Below, one piece after another: positions 36,243 through 44,327 of a stretch of DNA of 64,000 nt. This DNA is from Micromonospora fulviviridis (GTDB taxonomy: Bacteria; Actinomycetota; Actinomycetes; Mycobacteriales; Micromonosporaceae). The position numbers were made by a program, and so were the translations under genes. The notes beneath the pieces are model-generated. The model saw only the letters and a program-made list of their open reading frames with translations. It ran no database searches and had not been told where the DNA came from. The stretch's first letter is position 1. The number at the start of each line of letters is the position of its first letter. Location: the NCBI RefSeq assembly GCF_014648395.1, contig NZ_BMRA01000001.1:124001-188000 (forward strand). Reading direction: 5' to 3'.

Positions 36243-36283
36243 CGCCGCGGCCGATTCCCGCTCGGGCCTGTGATCGAAATCCG

Positions 36284-36313
36284 TTGCCGGGCTCGGCGGG
36301 AAGTCGATAGCGT
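36284..36313 (+). promoter_or_regulatory. Promoter of the RNase Z leader
   Basis: TTGCCG (36284-36289), an 18-base spacer and TAGCGT (36308-36313) make a well-spaced sigma-70-like promoter. Transcription would start near 36320, just before an extended Shine-Dalgarno. Confidence 0.5.
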
Positions 36314-36344
36314 GGCGGTACACGGGAAAGGAGGTGGTCCAGAC

Positions 36345-36383
36345 TTGTATAGCAATCGGACTCGTGAGGTGGCTGTCCGCTAG
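36345..36383 (+). CDS. 12-codon leader ORF with extended Shine-Dalgarno
   Basis: TTG start at 36345, peptide MYSNRTREVAVR, TAG stop at 36381. It is preceded by GAAAGGAGGTGGTCCAGAC, which can pair with almost the whole 3' tail of 16S rRNA (17 of 18 positions plus a G-U), far more than a normal ribosome binding site. Short hairpins follow: CTGTC/GACAG at 36387-36399 and CCGCC/GGCGG at 36411-36424. I believe near-identical leaders occur in other actinomycetes but cannot check. It may be a leader peptide regulating the downstream rnz operon or a ribosome-responsive RNA. Confidence 0.5.
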   Translation: MYSNRTREVAVR

Positions 36384-36484
36384 CCGCTGTCCTCGACAGT
36401 GAAATCCCGTCCGCCGCGAGGCGGGCACCTGCACCATCGTCGAGACCGTGTGGCAGCGGTGCGGCGAAACCACGACAGCCACCC

Positions 36485-36546
36485 GACCCCCGGGGTGCCG
36501 GCCCAGTCCAGCCGGCCCGCGCGCGAGCGCGGAAGCCCCGGGGGTC
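36485..36546 (+). ncRNA. Three-way-junction RNA structure before rnz
   Basis: An 11-bp outer stem, GACCCCCGGGG (36485-36495) with CCCCGGGGGTC (36536-36546), encloses two perfect hairpins: GCCGGC/GCCGGC (36497-36516, 8-base loop) and CCGCGC-GCGA-GCGCGG (36517-36532, GNRA tetraloop). The structure ends 12 bases before the rnz Shine-Dalgarno. Together with the leader ORF it fills the 327-base gap at 36243-36569, which otherwise holds no gene. It could be a terminator/attenuator or a protein-binding RNA. Confidence 0.45.
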
Positions 36547-36569
36547 GCTTCATATCCGAAAGGGTCAGC

Positions 36570-37499
36570 GTGTCGATGCGCGAGCTGGTGATCCTCGGCA
36601 CGGCGAGCCAGGCGCCCACCCGGCACCGCAACCACAACGGCTACCTGCTGCGCTGGGACGACGAGGTGCTGCTCTTCGACCCCGGCGAGGGCAGCCAGCG
36701 GCAGATGCTGCACACCGGGATCTCCGCCACCGACCTGACCCGGATCTGCGTCACCCACTTCCACGGCGACCACTGCCTGGGCCTGCCCGGCATGATCCAG
36801 CGGCTCTCCCTGGACCGGGTCCCGCACCCGGTGGCCGTGCACTTCCCCGCCGGGGCCGCCGAATACTTCGACCGGCTGCGCCACGCGTCGAGCTTCTACG
36901 AGACCGCCGAGCTGGCCGTCGAGCCGATCGAGTCGGACGGGCAGCGGATCACGCTGGGCATCGGCACGCTGGAGGCCCGCCGGCTGCGCCACCCCATCGA
37001 GACGTACGGCTACCGGCTCGTCGAGCCGGACGGCTGCCGGATGCTGCCGGAGAAGCTGTCCGCGTACGGCATCGCCGGCCCGGCCGTCGGTCAGCTCCTG
37101 CGCGACGGCCACCTGGACGTGGACGGGCGCCGCGTCACCCGGGACGAGGTGAGCGTGACCCGACCGGGGCAGCGGTTCGCCTTCGTCATGGACACCGGGC
37201 TCTGCGACGGGGTGTGGGCCCTGGCCGAGCACGCCGACCTGCTGGTCATCGAGTCGACCTTCCTGGAGCCGGAGGCCGCCCTCGCCGCCGAGGTCGGCCA
37301 CCTCACCGCCCGCCAGGCCGCGCGGGTGGCGGCCGAGTCGGGGGTACGCACGCTCGTGCTCACCCACTTCTCCCAGCGGTACGCGGACCCGCGCCGCTTC
37401 GCCGACGAGGCCCGCGCGCACTTCGCCGGGGAGCTGGTGATCGCCGAGGACCTGATGACGGTTCCGGTGCCACCCCGGCGGGTAGCCTCGGCCGGGTGA
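36570..37499 (+). CDS. rnz: Ribonuclease Z (tRNA 3'-processing endonuclease)
   Basis: 309 residues, metallo-beta-lactamase fold. [13 protein letters not shown] (about residues 62-74) is the HxHxDH metal motif of RNase [30 protein letters not shown] is the N-terminal signature region of the family. The DTG metal Asp is in [10 protein letters not shown], and the last His in [10 protein letters not shown] is also a ligand. It removes 3' trailers of tRNA precursors lacking encoded CCA. GTG 36570 and ATG 36576 are both possible; AAAGGG sits at the better distance from the GTG. The stop overlaps the GNAT gene. Confidence 0.93.
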   Translation: MSMRELVILGTASQAPTRHRNHNGYLLRWDDEVLLFDPGEGSQRQMLHTGISATDLTRICVTHFHGDHCLGLPGMIQRLSLDRVPHPVAVHFPAGAAEYFDRLRHASSFYETAELAVEPIESDGQRITLGIGTLEARRLRHPIETYGYRLVEPDGCRMLPEKLSAYGIAGPAVGQLLRDGHLDVDGRRVTRDEVSVTRPGQRFAFVMDTGLCDGVWALAEHADLLVIESTFLEPEAALAAEVGHLTARQAARVAAESGVRTLVLTHFSQRYADPRRFADEARAHFAGELVIAEDLMTVPVPPRRVASAG

Positions 37500-38005
37500 C
37501 GATCTCCCTACGCCCCGCCACCGAGGCCGACCTCATGGCGGTCGGTGCCCTGCACCAGCGGTCCCGGGTCGCGGCGTACTCGTCGTTCCTGTCGGCGGAC
37601 GCGCTGGCAGAGCCGACCCCGGAGGCGATGGGCCGGTACTGGACGGAACGGGTGACCTGGGAGGGCGCGGACCACCGGATGACCGTGGCCGAGCGGGACG
37701 GGCGGCTCGTCGGCTTCAGTTACCTGGGCCCGGACGACGAGGGCGACCCGGCCACCGGCCTGCTCAACGCCATCCACCTGGAGCCGGCCGAGCGGGGCCG
37801 GGGCACCGGCCGGGCGCTCATGCTCGACGCCCTCGACGCCATGCGGGCCCGCGGCTGGTCCCGGGGGGCGCTCTGGGTGCTCCGGGAGAACGCGACCGCC
37901 CGCCGGTTCTACGAGCGCGGCGGCTGGACCGCCACGGGCGAGCAGCGCGACGACGTCATCGGCACCACCGTCGTCCCCCAGCTCCGCTACGCCCGTTCGC
38001 TCTGA
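37496..38005 (+). CDS. GNAT family N-acetyltransferase
   Basis: 169 residues. The acetyl-CoA pyrophosphate loop is [12 protein letters not shown] (about residues 99-110; consensus R/QxxGxG/A), and motif B reads [19 protein letters not shown]. The overall layout matches small cytosolic acetyltransferases acting on amines or protein N-termini; the substrate is unknown. GTG 37496 overlaps the rnz TGA (GTGA), so the two are coupled. Confidence 0.88.
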   Translation: MTISLRPATEADLMAVGALHQRSRVAAYSSFLSADALAEPTPEAMGRYWTERVTWEGADHRMTVAERDGRLVGFSYLGPDDEGDPATGLLNAIHLEPAERGRGTGRALMLDALDAMRARGWSRGALWVLRENATARRFYERGGWTATGEQRDDVIGTTVVPQLRYARSL

Positions 38006-38049
38006 GCGGATCGGGGCATGGGCGTCGATGCCGGCGCGTTGGCACCGGC

Positions 38050-39000
38050 ATGGACACCGAGCACACAGAGCGGGCGGAGGACGCCGCGCTCGACGCGTAC
38101 TCCCGGGTGGTGACGGGCGTGGCCGCCCGGGTGCTGCCCAGCGTGGCCGCCCTGTCGGTGCGGACCCCGCGCGGCGCCGGCGCCGGCTCCGCCGTGGTGA
38201 TCGGCCCGGACGGGCTGCTGCTCACCAGCGCCCACGTGGTGCAGGGCGCCCGGGACGGGTCGGCCGCCTTCGGCGACGGCACCGAGACCGGGTTCCGGGT
38301 GGTCGGCGCCGACCCGCTCTCCGACCTGGCGGTGCTGCGGGCGGAGCGGGTCACCGTCGCGCCCGTGGAGCTGGGCGACGCGGACCGGCTGCGGATCGGC
38401 CAGCTGGTGGTCGCCGTCGGCAACCCGATGGGGCTGGCCGGCTCGGTCACCGCCGGGGTGGTCTCCGGGCTGGGCCGGTCGCTGCCGGCCCGGGACGGGC
38501 GGGTCGTCCGCCTCATCGAGGACGTCATCCAGACCGACGCGGCGCTGAACCCGGGCAACTCCGGCGGGGCGCTGGCCGACTCGGCCGGCCGGGTGGTCGG
38601 GGTCAACACGGCGGTCGCCGGGTACGGCCTCGGGCTGGCCGTGCCGGTCAACGCCACCACCCGGCAGATCATCGCCGACCTCACCACCGACGGCCGGGTC
38701 CGCCGGGCCTGGCTGGGCGTGGCCGGGGTGCCGGTGCCGCTGCCACCGGAGATCACCGCCCGGACGGGGCAGCGGCGCGGGCTGCGGGTGGTCGAGGTGG
38801 TGCCGGGCAGCCCCGCCGGGATGGCGGGGCTCTACCTCGGCGACGTGATCGTGGCGGCCGGTGGCCGACCGGTGCAGGACGGCCAGGGCTTGCAACGGCT
38901 GATGCTCGGTCCGGCGATCGGCGCCCGCCTTCCCGTCACGGTGCTGCGCAAGGGGGCGTACGTCGACGTGGTGGCCGTCCCGACCGAGCTGAGCCGCTGA
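38050..39000 (+). CDS. Trypsin-like S1C protease with PDZ domain, no export signal
   Basis: 316 residues. The chymotrypsin-fold triad is visible: His in LLTSAHVVQGA, Asp in DPLSDLAVLRA and Ser in ALNPGNSGGALAD. A PDZ domain (about 215-310) contains GLRVVEVVPGSPAGMAGLYLGDVIVA. HtrA/DegP relatives normally carry a signal peptide or membrane anchor; this one starts with a hydrophilic DTEHTERAEDAALDAY segment, so it is predicted cytosolic unless the start is wrong. No upstream in-frame hydrophobic extension is seen. It is followed by an excellent bidirectional terminator. Confidence 0.9.
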   Translation: MDTEHTERAEDAALDAYSRVVTGVAARVLPSVAALSVRTPRGAGAGSAVVIGPDGLLLTSAHVVQGARDGSAAFGDGTETGFRVVGADPLSDLAVLRAERVTVAPVELGDADRLRIGQLVVAVGNPMGLAGSVTAGVVSGLGRSLPARDGRVVRLIEDVIQTDAALNPGNSGGALADSAGRVVGVNTAVAGYGLGLAVPVNATTRQIIADLTTDGRVRRAWLGVAGVPVPLPPEITARTGQRRGLRVVEVVPGSPAGMAGLYLGDVIVAAGGRPVQDGQGLQRLMLGPAIGARLPVTVLRKGAYVDVVAVPTELSR

Positions 39001-39004
39001 CGCG

Positions 39005-39038
39005 ACGAGGGCCGCACCCGCCGGGGTGCGGCCCTCGT
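39005..39038. terminator. Strong bidirectional terminator
   Basis: ACGAGGGCCGCACCC (39005-39019) and GGGTGCGGCCCTCGT (39024-39038) make a perfect 15-bp stem with a GCCG loop, between the convergent protease and cystathionine beta-synthase genes. Confidence 0.75.
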
Positions 39039-39049
39039 TGCCTGACGAG

Positions 39050-40420
39050 TCAGCGCGCGCCGAGGTGGGCGAGCAGGTCCTGCCGGGTCAGCACGCCCTT
39101 GGGCTTGCCGTCGACCAGCACCAGCGCGGCGTCGGCCTTCTCCAGCAACGCGACCGCCTCGCTCACCGGCTGGCCGCCGCCGATCATGGGCAGCGGGTCG
39201 GTCATGTGCCGCTCGATCGTGTCGTGCAGGTGGGCCTGGCCGGTGAAGAGCGCGTCGAGCAGGTCCTTCTCGGCGATCGAGCCGGCGACCTCACCGGTCA
39301 CCACCGGCGGCTCGGCCTTGAGCACCGGCAGCTGGGAGACGCCGTACTCCCGCATGTAGTCGATCGCGTCGCGGACCGTCTCGGTCGGGTGGACGTGCAC
39401 CAGCTCGGGCAGGCCGCCCGGCTTGCCGGCGAGCGCGTCGGCAACGGTCGGCTCGGTGCCCGAGTTGTCGAGGAAGCCGTACCGGGCCATCCAGGTGTCG
39501 TTGAAGATCTTCGACAGGTAGCCCTTGCCGCTGTCCGGCAGGAGCACCACGATCACGTCGTCCGGGCCGGCCTTGCGGGCCACCTCCAGGGCGGCCACCA
39601 CGGCCATGCCGCAGGAGCCGCCGACCAGCAGCCCCTCCTCGCGGGCCAGCCGCCGGGTCATCTCGAAGGACTGCTTGTCCGAGACCTCGACGATCTCGTC
39701 GGCCACGGTGCGGTCGTAGGTCTCCGGCCAGAAGTCCTCACCGACGCCCTCGACCAGGTAGGGCCGGCCGGTGCCGCCGGAGTAGACCGAGCCCTCCGGG
39801 TCCGCGCCGACCACCCGGACCCGCCCGTCGGACGCCTCCTTCAGGTAGCGGCCGATGCCGGAGATGGTGCCGCCGGTGCCCACGCCCGCCACGAAGTGGG
39901 TGAGCCGCCCCTCGGTCTGCTTCCAGATCTCCGGGCCGGTGGTCTCGTAGTGCGAGCGCGGGTTGGCCGGGTTGCTGTACTGGTTGGGCTTCCAGGCGCC
40001 GGGGATCTCCCGGGCCAGCCGGTCGGAGACGTTGTAGTAGGAGCGCGGGTCCTCCGGCGCCACGGCGGTCGGGCAGACCACCACCTCGGCGCCGTACGCC
40101 CGCAGCACGTCCTGCTTGTCCTGGCTGACCTTGTCGGGGCAGACGAAGACGCACTTGTAGCCCTTGAGCTGGGCGACGAGGGCCAGCCCGACGCCGGTGT
40201 TGCCGCTGGTCGGCTCGACGATCGTGCCGCCCGGCCGGAGCAGGCCCGCCTTCTCGGCGTCCTCGACCATCCGCAGCGCGATCCGGTCCTTCACCGAACC
40301 GCCCGGGTTGACGTACTCCACCTTCGCCAGCACGGTCGCCTGGATGCCCTCGGTGACGTTGCGCAGGCGGACCAGCGGGGTGTTGCCGATCAGCTCGACC
40401 ACGTTGTCGTAGTACTGCAC
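39050..40420 (-). CDS. cbs: Cystathionine beta-synthase
   Basis: 456 residues. The N-terminal fold-type II PLP domain carries the PLP Lys in NPGGSVKDRIALRMVEDAE, EPTSGNTGVGLA as the substrate loop and GVGTGGTISG as the phosphate loop. Two C-terminal CBS domains (about residues 335-456, including DAIDYMREYGVSQLPVL and GVLTRQDLLAHL) form a Bateman module for regulation. It condenses serine and homocysteine to cystathionine; cysteine synthase activity is a possible alternative. GTG 40420 matches the usual start (VQYYDNVVELIGNTPLV), with GAAGGG upstream. It would pair with MetB/gamma-lyase activity at 17.5 kb. Confidence 0.93.
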   Translation of the reverse strand: MQYYDNVVELIGNTPLVRLRNVTEGIQATVLAKVEYVNPGGSVKDRIALRMVEDAEKAGLLRPGGTIVEPTSGNTGVGLALVAQLKGYKCVFVCPDKVSQDKQDVLRAYGAEVVVCPTAVAPEDPRSYYNVSDRLAREIPGAWKPNQYSNPANPRSHYETTGPEIWKQTEGRLTHFVAGVGTGGTISGIGRYLKEASDGRVRVVGADPEGSVYSGGTGRPYLVEGVGEDFWPETYDRTVADEIVEVSDKQSFEMTRRLAREEGLLVGGSCGMAVVAALEVARKAGPDDVIVVLLPDSGKGYLSKIFNDTWMARYGFLDNSGTEPTVADALAGKPGGLPELVHVHPTETVRDAIDYMREYGVSQLPVLKAEPPVVTGEVAGSIAEKDLLDALFTGQAHLHDTIERHMTDPLPMIGGGQPVSEAVALLEKADAALVLVDGKPKGVLTRQDLLAHLGAR

Positions 40421-40496
40421 CTCGTTGTGCCCTTCGTCGCGCCGCCGTCGTGGGGCGGCCGGTAAGTCGTCAGTTCGTCGCCCAGGGTACGTGCCG

Positions 40497-40853
40497 TCAG
40501 GGCGCCACATGCCCCGGGATGACGGACCTGCGACGTGCCTCCCACTCCAGGAAGCGGTCGGTCTCGGCGAGCACGCTGCCGGCCAGCCAGGTGACCATCA
40601 CGGCGTCGTCGGCCAGGCCGAAGATCGCCAGCGGGATCTCCGGCAGCAGGTCGATCGGCGAGACGATGTACGCCGTCGCCCCGGCCATGAGGGCCAGCCG
40701 CAGGCCGCCGTCGTACTCGCCCCGGGCGGTGGCCCGGATCATCCGGGGCAGCGCCGCCAGCCGGGCGCCCAGCGACGGGCCACCCCGCGCCCCGGCCGCC
40801 AGCGCCCGGGCCAACGCCGTGAAGGCCGCGCTCCGCTTCAGTGTCTTCGCCAT
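40497..40853 (-). CDS. DUF1232 (YkvA-like) membrane-associated protein
   Basis: 118 residues. The DUF1232 core DGGLRLALMAGATAYIVSPIDLLPEIPL is followed by GLADDAVMVTWLAGSVL, the family signature with conserved SPIDLLPE. One or two hydrophobic helices suggest membrane association. The N-terminus is basic and helical. No enzymatic function is known. It reads out 77 bases before the cbs start on the same strand. Confidence 0.88.
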   Translation of the reverse strand: MAKTLKRSAAFTALARALAAGARGGPSLGARLAALPRMIRATARGEYDGGLRLALMAGATAYIVSPIDLLPEIPLAIFGLADDAVMVTWLAGSVLAETDRFLEWEARRRSVIPGHVAP

Positions 40854-40978
40854 CTCCTCGCCCCTCTCCGCTCGATCAGGGTGCGGTCCCGGCGCAAGCC
40901 CGCCCCTCCCGTACCGGTACCCGGAACGGTCGCGTTCCAGCCGTGACGATCACGGGAGAGCGGGTGTCGTATCGGCGC

Positions 40979-40984
40979 GATAAT
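40979..40984 (+). promoter_or_regulatory. Possible -10 box, leaderless SGNH gene
   Basis: GATAAT ends 8 bases before the ATG at 40993, with no Shine-Dalgarno between. The overlapping TAATGT (40981-40986) is an alternative. The -35 is not clear. Confidence 0.4.
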
Positions 40985-40992
40985 GTCGGTGC

Positions 40993-42039
40993 ATGGGGGA
41001 CGCTGGTTCCGTCGCGCCGGGCGGCTGGCAGCGCGCCCGGCGGATCGCCCGCCTGACGGCGATCGGCACGGGCGCCACGGTGGCGGCCACCGTCGCCACG
41101 GGCGGGGTGCTGCTCGGGCAGGCCCGCCAGGCCCGGCGCACCATCCCGATGGCCGAGGCGCCCCCGCCCCGCTGCGACGGCGTCTACGGGGCGAAGCTGC
41201 CCGGGCCGCCGGTCACCATGGTGATCCTCGGTGACTCCTCCGCCGCCGGCTACGGCGTGCACCGCCGCCGGGAGACCCCGGGCGCGCTGCTGGCCACCGG
41301 GCTGTCCCGCCGGTTGCACCGGCCGGTCCGGCTGCACCGGTTCGCCGTGGTGGGCGCCCTGTCCGCCGGGCTGAAGCCGCAGGTCGAGTCGGCCCTGGAG
41401 GTCGAACCGGACATCGCGGTCGTCCTGGTCGGCGGCAACGACGTCACCAACCGCACCCCGCTCTCGGTGGCCGTGCGCTACCTGGTCGACGCGGTCCGCA
41501 CGCTGCGGGCCGCCGGCTGCGAGGTGGTCGTCGGCACCTGCCCCGACCTGGGCGCGATCCGGCCGATCCAGCCGCCGCTGCGCTGGCTGGCCCGGCGTTG
41601 GAGCCGCCAGCTCGCCGCCGCCCAGACGGTGGCGGTGGTCGAGGCGGGCGGCTGGACGGTCTCCCTCGGCGACCTGCTCGGCCCGCGGTTCGCCGCCGAG
41701 CCGACCCGGATGTTCGCCTGGGACCGGTTCCACCCGTCCGCCGAGGGGTACGCGGTCGCGGCGGCGGCGCTGCTGCCCACCGTGCTCTCGGCGTTGGGCG
41801 CCGGTCAGGAACGCCGGCCGTCGCTGGCCGGGGCGGAGGGCGTGCGGTCGCTGCCCGAGGCGGCCCACGAGGCGGCCCGGCACGCGGGCACCGAGGTCAG
41901 CGGCACCGAGGTCCGGGGCCGCGAGCGCGGGCCCGGTGGGCGCTGGGCGCAGCTTCGGCGGCGGGCCTTCTTCGGTGTCGGCGCGGTGCCGCAGTCCGGT
42001 GCCGCAGCCGACCCGGCCCAGCTGGAGGGACTGGCATGA
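40993..42039 (+). CDS. SGNH/GDSL hydrolase (first of a tandem pair)
   Basis: 348 residues. A single N-terminal hydrophobic segment (about residues 18-42) could anchor it to the membrane. The SGNH blocks are block I VILGDSSAAGYGV, block III VLVGGNDVTN and block V WDRFHPSAEGY, so the Ser-Asp-His triad is complete. A ~75-residue charged C-terminal tail (RGRERGPGGRWAQLRRR) is not seen in the second copy. The substrate, a lipid or acetyl ester, is unknown. The shared VVVGTCPDLGA motif marks the two genes as paralogues. Confidence 0.88.
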   Translation: MGDAGSVAPGGWQRARRIARLTAIGTGATVAATVATGGVLLGQARQARRTIPMAEAPPPRCDGVYGAKLPGPPVTMVILGDSSAAGYGVHRRRETPGALLATGLSRRLHRPVRLHRFAVVGALSAGLKPQVESALEVEPDIAVVLVGGNDVTNRTPLSVAVRYLVDAVRTLRAAGCEVVVGTCPDLGAIRPIQPPLRWLARRWSRQLAAAQTVAVVEAGGWTVSLGDLLGPRFAAEPTRMFAWDRFHPSAEGYAVAAAALLPTVLSALGAGQERRPSLAGAEGVRSLPEAAHEAARHAGTEVSGTEVRGRERGPGGRWAQLRRRAFFGVGAVPQSGAAADPAQLEGLA

Positions 42040-42150
42040 GCGGGGCGGCGGGGGCATCATCAGCAGGCACAACGTGTGCCATGCTCATGTCGACGCCGTT
42101 CGCCACGAGCAGACCGGCCCGCGGGCCGTGGGAGCTGGGGAGGTGTCGTC

Positions 42151-42951
42151 ATGACCGAGCGTAACGAGCTCGCGGTCCGGCTCGGCCGGGCCGCCGCGCT
42201 CTCCCTGCTCGCCGGCACGGTGGGCGGGGCGGCGGTCCTCGCCGGCCAGGCCATCGCCGCCCGCAGCCGGGAATACGCCCAGCCCGAGCTGGGCCTCGCG
42301 CTGCGCGCCACGGTCGGCCGGCCGGACGCTCCGCCGCTGCGGCTGGTGCTGCTCGGCGACTCGTCGGCGCTCGGCGTCGGCGTCGAACGCTTCGAGGAGA
42401 CCATCGGCGGCCAGCTCGCCCACCTGCTGGCCGAGGGACCCACCGGCCGGCGGGTGCACCTGTCCAGCGTGGGGGTCTCCGGTTCCCGCTCCACCGACCT
42501 GGCCACCCAGGTGGCCCGGGCGCTGCTCGGCGAGCGGCCCGACGTGGCGGTGATCCTGATCGGGGCGAACGACGCCACCGGGCTGGCCCGTCCCGCCGAC
42601 GCGGCGGCCTACCTCGGCTCGGCGGTGCGCCGGCTACGCGAGGCGCACGTCGAGGTGGTCGTGGGCACCTGCCCCGACCTCGGCGCGGTGCGCGCGGTCG
42701 CGTCCCCGCTGCGGCAGGTGCTCGGCTGGTCGGGGCGGCGGATGGCGCGCGCCCAGACGGCCGCCGTGCTCGACGCCGGCGGCGGGGTCGTCGACCTCGG
42801 CACCGAGACCGGGCCGGTGTTCCGGGCGGATGCCGGCACTCTCTGCCACGACGGCTTCCACCCCTCCGCCGACGGCTACCGGGTCTGGGCGCACGCGCTG
42901 CTCCCGGCGGTCGAGGCGGCCGCCGCGGTCGCCTACCGGCACCACCACTGA
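42151..42951 (+). CDS. SGNH/GDSL hydrolase (second of a tandem pair)
   Basis: 266 residues with GGGGAGG 7 bases before the ATG. An N-terminal hydrophobic segment (LSLLAGTVGGAAVLAGQAIA) may be an anchor or signal. Catalytic blocks are VLLGDSSALGVGV, VILIGANDATG and HDGFHPSADGY. It shares VVVGTCPDLGAVR and AQTAAVLDAGG with its neighbour 112 bases upstream, so it arose by tandem duplication. It lacks the neighbour's C-terminal tail. Confidence 0.88.
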   Translation: MTERNELAVRLGRAAALSLLAGTVGGAAVLAGQAIAARSREYAQPELGLALRATVGRPDAPPLRLVLLGDSSALGVGVERFEETIGGQLAHLLAEGPTGRRVHLSSVGVSGSRSTDLATQVARALLGERPDVAVILIGANDATGLARPADAAAYLGSAVRRLREAHVEVVVGTCPDLGAVRAVASPLRQVLGWSGRRMARAQTAAVLDAGGGVVDLGTETGPVFRADAGTLCHDGFHPSADGYRVWAHALLPAVEAAAAVAYRHHH

Positions 42952-43012
42952 GCGCCGGCGGGGTGACATTTCCCGCCCGCTGAGCGGCTTCCGCCACAAG
43001 TTACCGGCGGGT

Positions 43013-43018
43013 TAACGT
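43013..43018 (+). promoter_or_regulatory. Possible -10 box of the thiolase gene, leaderless
   Basis: TAACGT ends 6 bases before the thiolase ATG and no Shine-Dalgarno intervenes. The identical hexamer serves metB in this window. Confidence 0.35.
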
Positions 43019-43024
43019 TGGTTC

Positions 43025-44287
43025 ATGCCGATTGAGTCGCCCCGCGACGCCGTCATCGTCGCCACCGCCCGGTCCCCCATCGGCCGCGCGTTCAAGGGTT
43101 CCCTGCGGGAGGTCCGCCCGGACGACCTCGCCGCCACCATCGTCCAGGCCGCCCTCGACAAGGTCCCGGCGCTCGATCCCACCACCATCGACGACCTCTA
43201 CCTGGGTTGCGGCCTGCCCGGCGGCGAGCAGGGCTTCAACATGGCCCGGGTGGTCGCCACCCTGCTGGGCCTGGACGGCCTGCCGGGCGCCACGCTGACC
43301 CGCTACTGCGCCTCCTCGCTCCAGACCACCCGGATGGCGATGCACGCGATCCGGGCGGGCGAGGGCGACGTCTTCATCTCCGCCGGCGTCGAGACCGTCT
43401 CCCGGTACGCGCGGGGCAACTCGGACACCCTGCCGCCCGAGGCGCAGGCGCTGGTCGGCGGCGGGTGGGAGAACCCGCGCTTCGCGGCCGCGCGGGAGCG
43501 CTCCGCGGCCCGGGCGCAGGGCGGCGCCGAGGTGTGGACCGACCCGCGCGAGGACGGCCAGCTCCCCGACATCTACCTGACCATGGGCCAGACGGCGGAG
43601 AACCTCGCCCAGGTCCACGACGTCACCCGCGCCGACATGGACGCGTTCGGCGTGCGCAGCCAGAACCTCGCCGAGAAGGCGATCGCGGACGGCTTCTGGG
43701 CCCGCGAGATCACCCCGGTCACCACGCCGGACGGCACCGTGGTGAGCACGGACGACGGCCCGCGCCCCGGGGTGACCCTGGAGGCGGTGGCCGGCCTGAA
43801 GCCGGTCTTCCGCCCGGACGGCCGGATCACCGCCGGCAACTGCTGCCCGCTCAACGACGGCGCCGCCGCCGTGGTGGTCATGAGCGCCGAGCGGGCGCGG
43901 GAGCTGGGGCTCACCCCGCTGGCCCGGATCGTCTCGACCGGCGTCACCGCGCTGTCGCCGGAGATCATGGGCCTGGGCCCGGTCGAGGCGTCCAGGCAGG
44001 CGCTGAAGCGGGCCGGCATGACCATCGACGACGTCGACCTGGTCGAGATCAACGAGGCGTTCGCCGCCCAGGTGATCCCGTCGTACCGGCAGCTCGGCAT
44101 CCCGGAGGAGAAGCTGAACGTGATGGGCGGCGCGATCGCCGTCGGCCACCCGTTCGGCATGTCCGGCGCCCGGATCACCGGCACCCTGCTCAACGCGCTG
44201 GAGTGGCACGACAAGACCATCGGTCTGGAGACCATGTGCGTCGGCGGCGGCCAGGGCATGGCCATGGTGCTCGAACGCCTGAACTGA
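43025..44287 (+). CDS. Acetyl-CoA C-acyltransferase (thiolase)
   Basis: 420 residues. The acyl-enzyme Cys lies in TRYCASSLQTTRMAMHAI (about residue 96), the active-site His in AVGHPFGMSGAR, and the second Cys in MCVGGGQGMAM. The NEAFAAQVIPSY signature is also present. It could work in beta-oxidation (3-ketoacyl-CoA cleavage) or acetoacetyl-CoA formation; no fadB-like partner is adjacent, so the direction is unclear. Confidence 0.92.
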   Translation: MPIESPRDAVIVATARSPIGRAFKGSLREVRPDDLAATIVQAALDKVPALDPTTIDDLYLGCGLPGGEQGFNMARVVATLLGLDGLPGATLTRYCASSLQTTRMAMHAIRAGEGDVFISAGVETVSRYARGNSDTLPPEAQALVGGGWENPRFAAARERSAARAQGGAEVWTDPREDGQLPDIYLTMGQTAENLAQVHDVTRADMDAFGVRSQNLAEKAIADGFWAREITPVTTPDGTVVSTDDGPRPGVTLEAVAGLKPVFRPDGRITAGNCCPLNDGAAAVVVMSAERARELGLTPLARIVSTGVTALSPEIMGLGPVEASRQALKRAGMTIDDVDLVEINEAFAAQVIPSYRQLGIPEEKLNVMGGAIAVGHPFGMSGARITGTLLNALEWHDKTIGLETMCVGGGQGMAMVLERLN

Positions 44288-44327
44288 GGTCGATTCACCG
44301 GACCAGGAGCCGGGTACGGGAGGCGCC

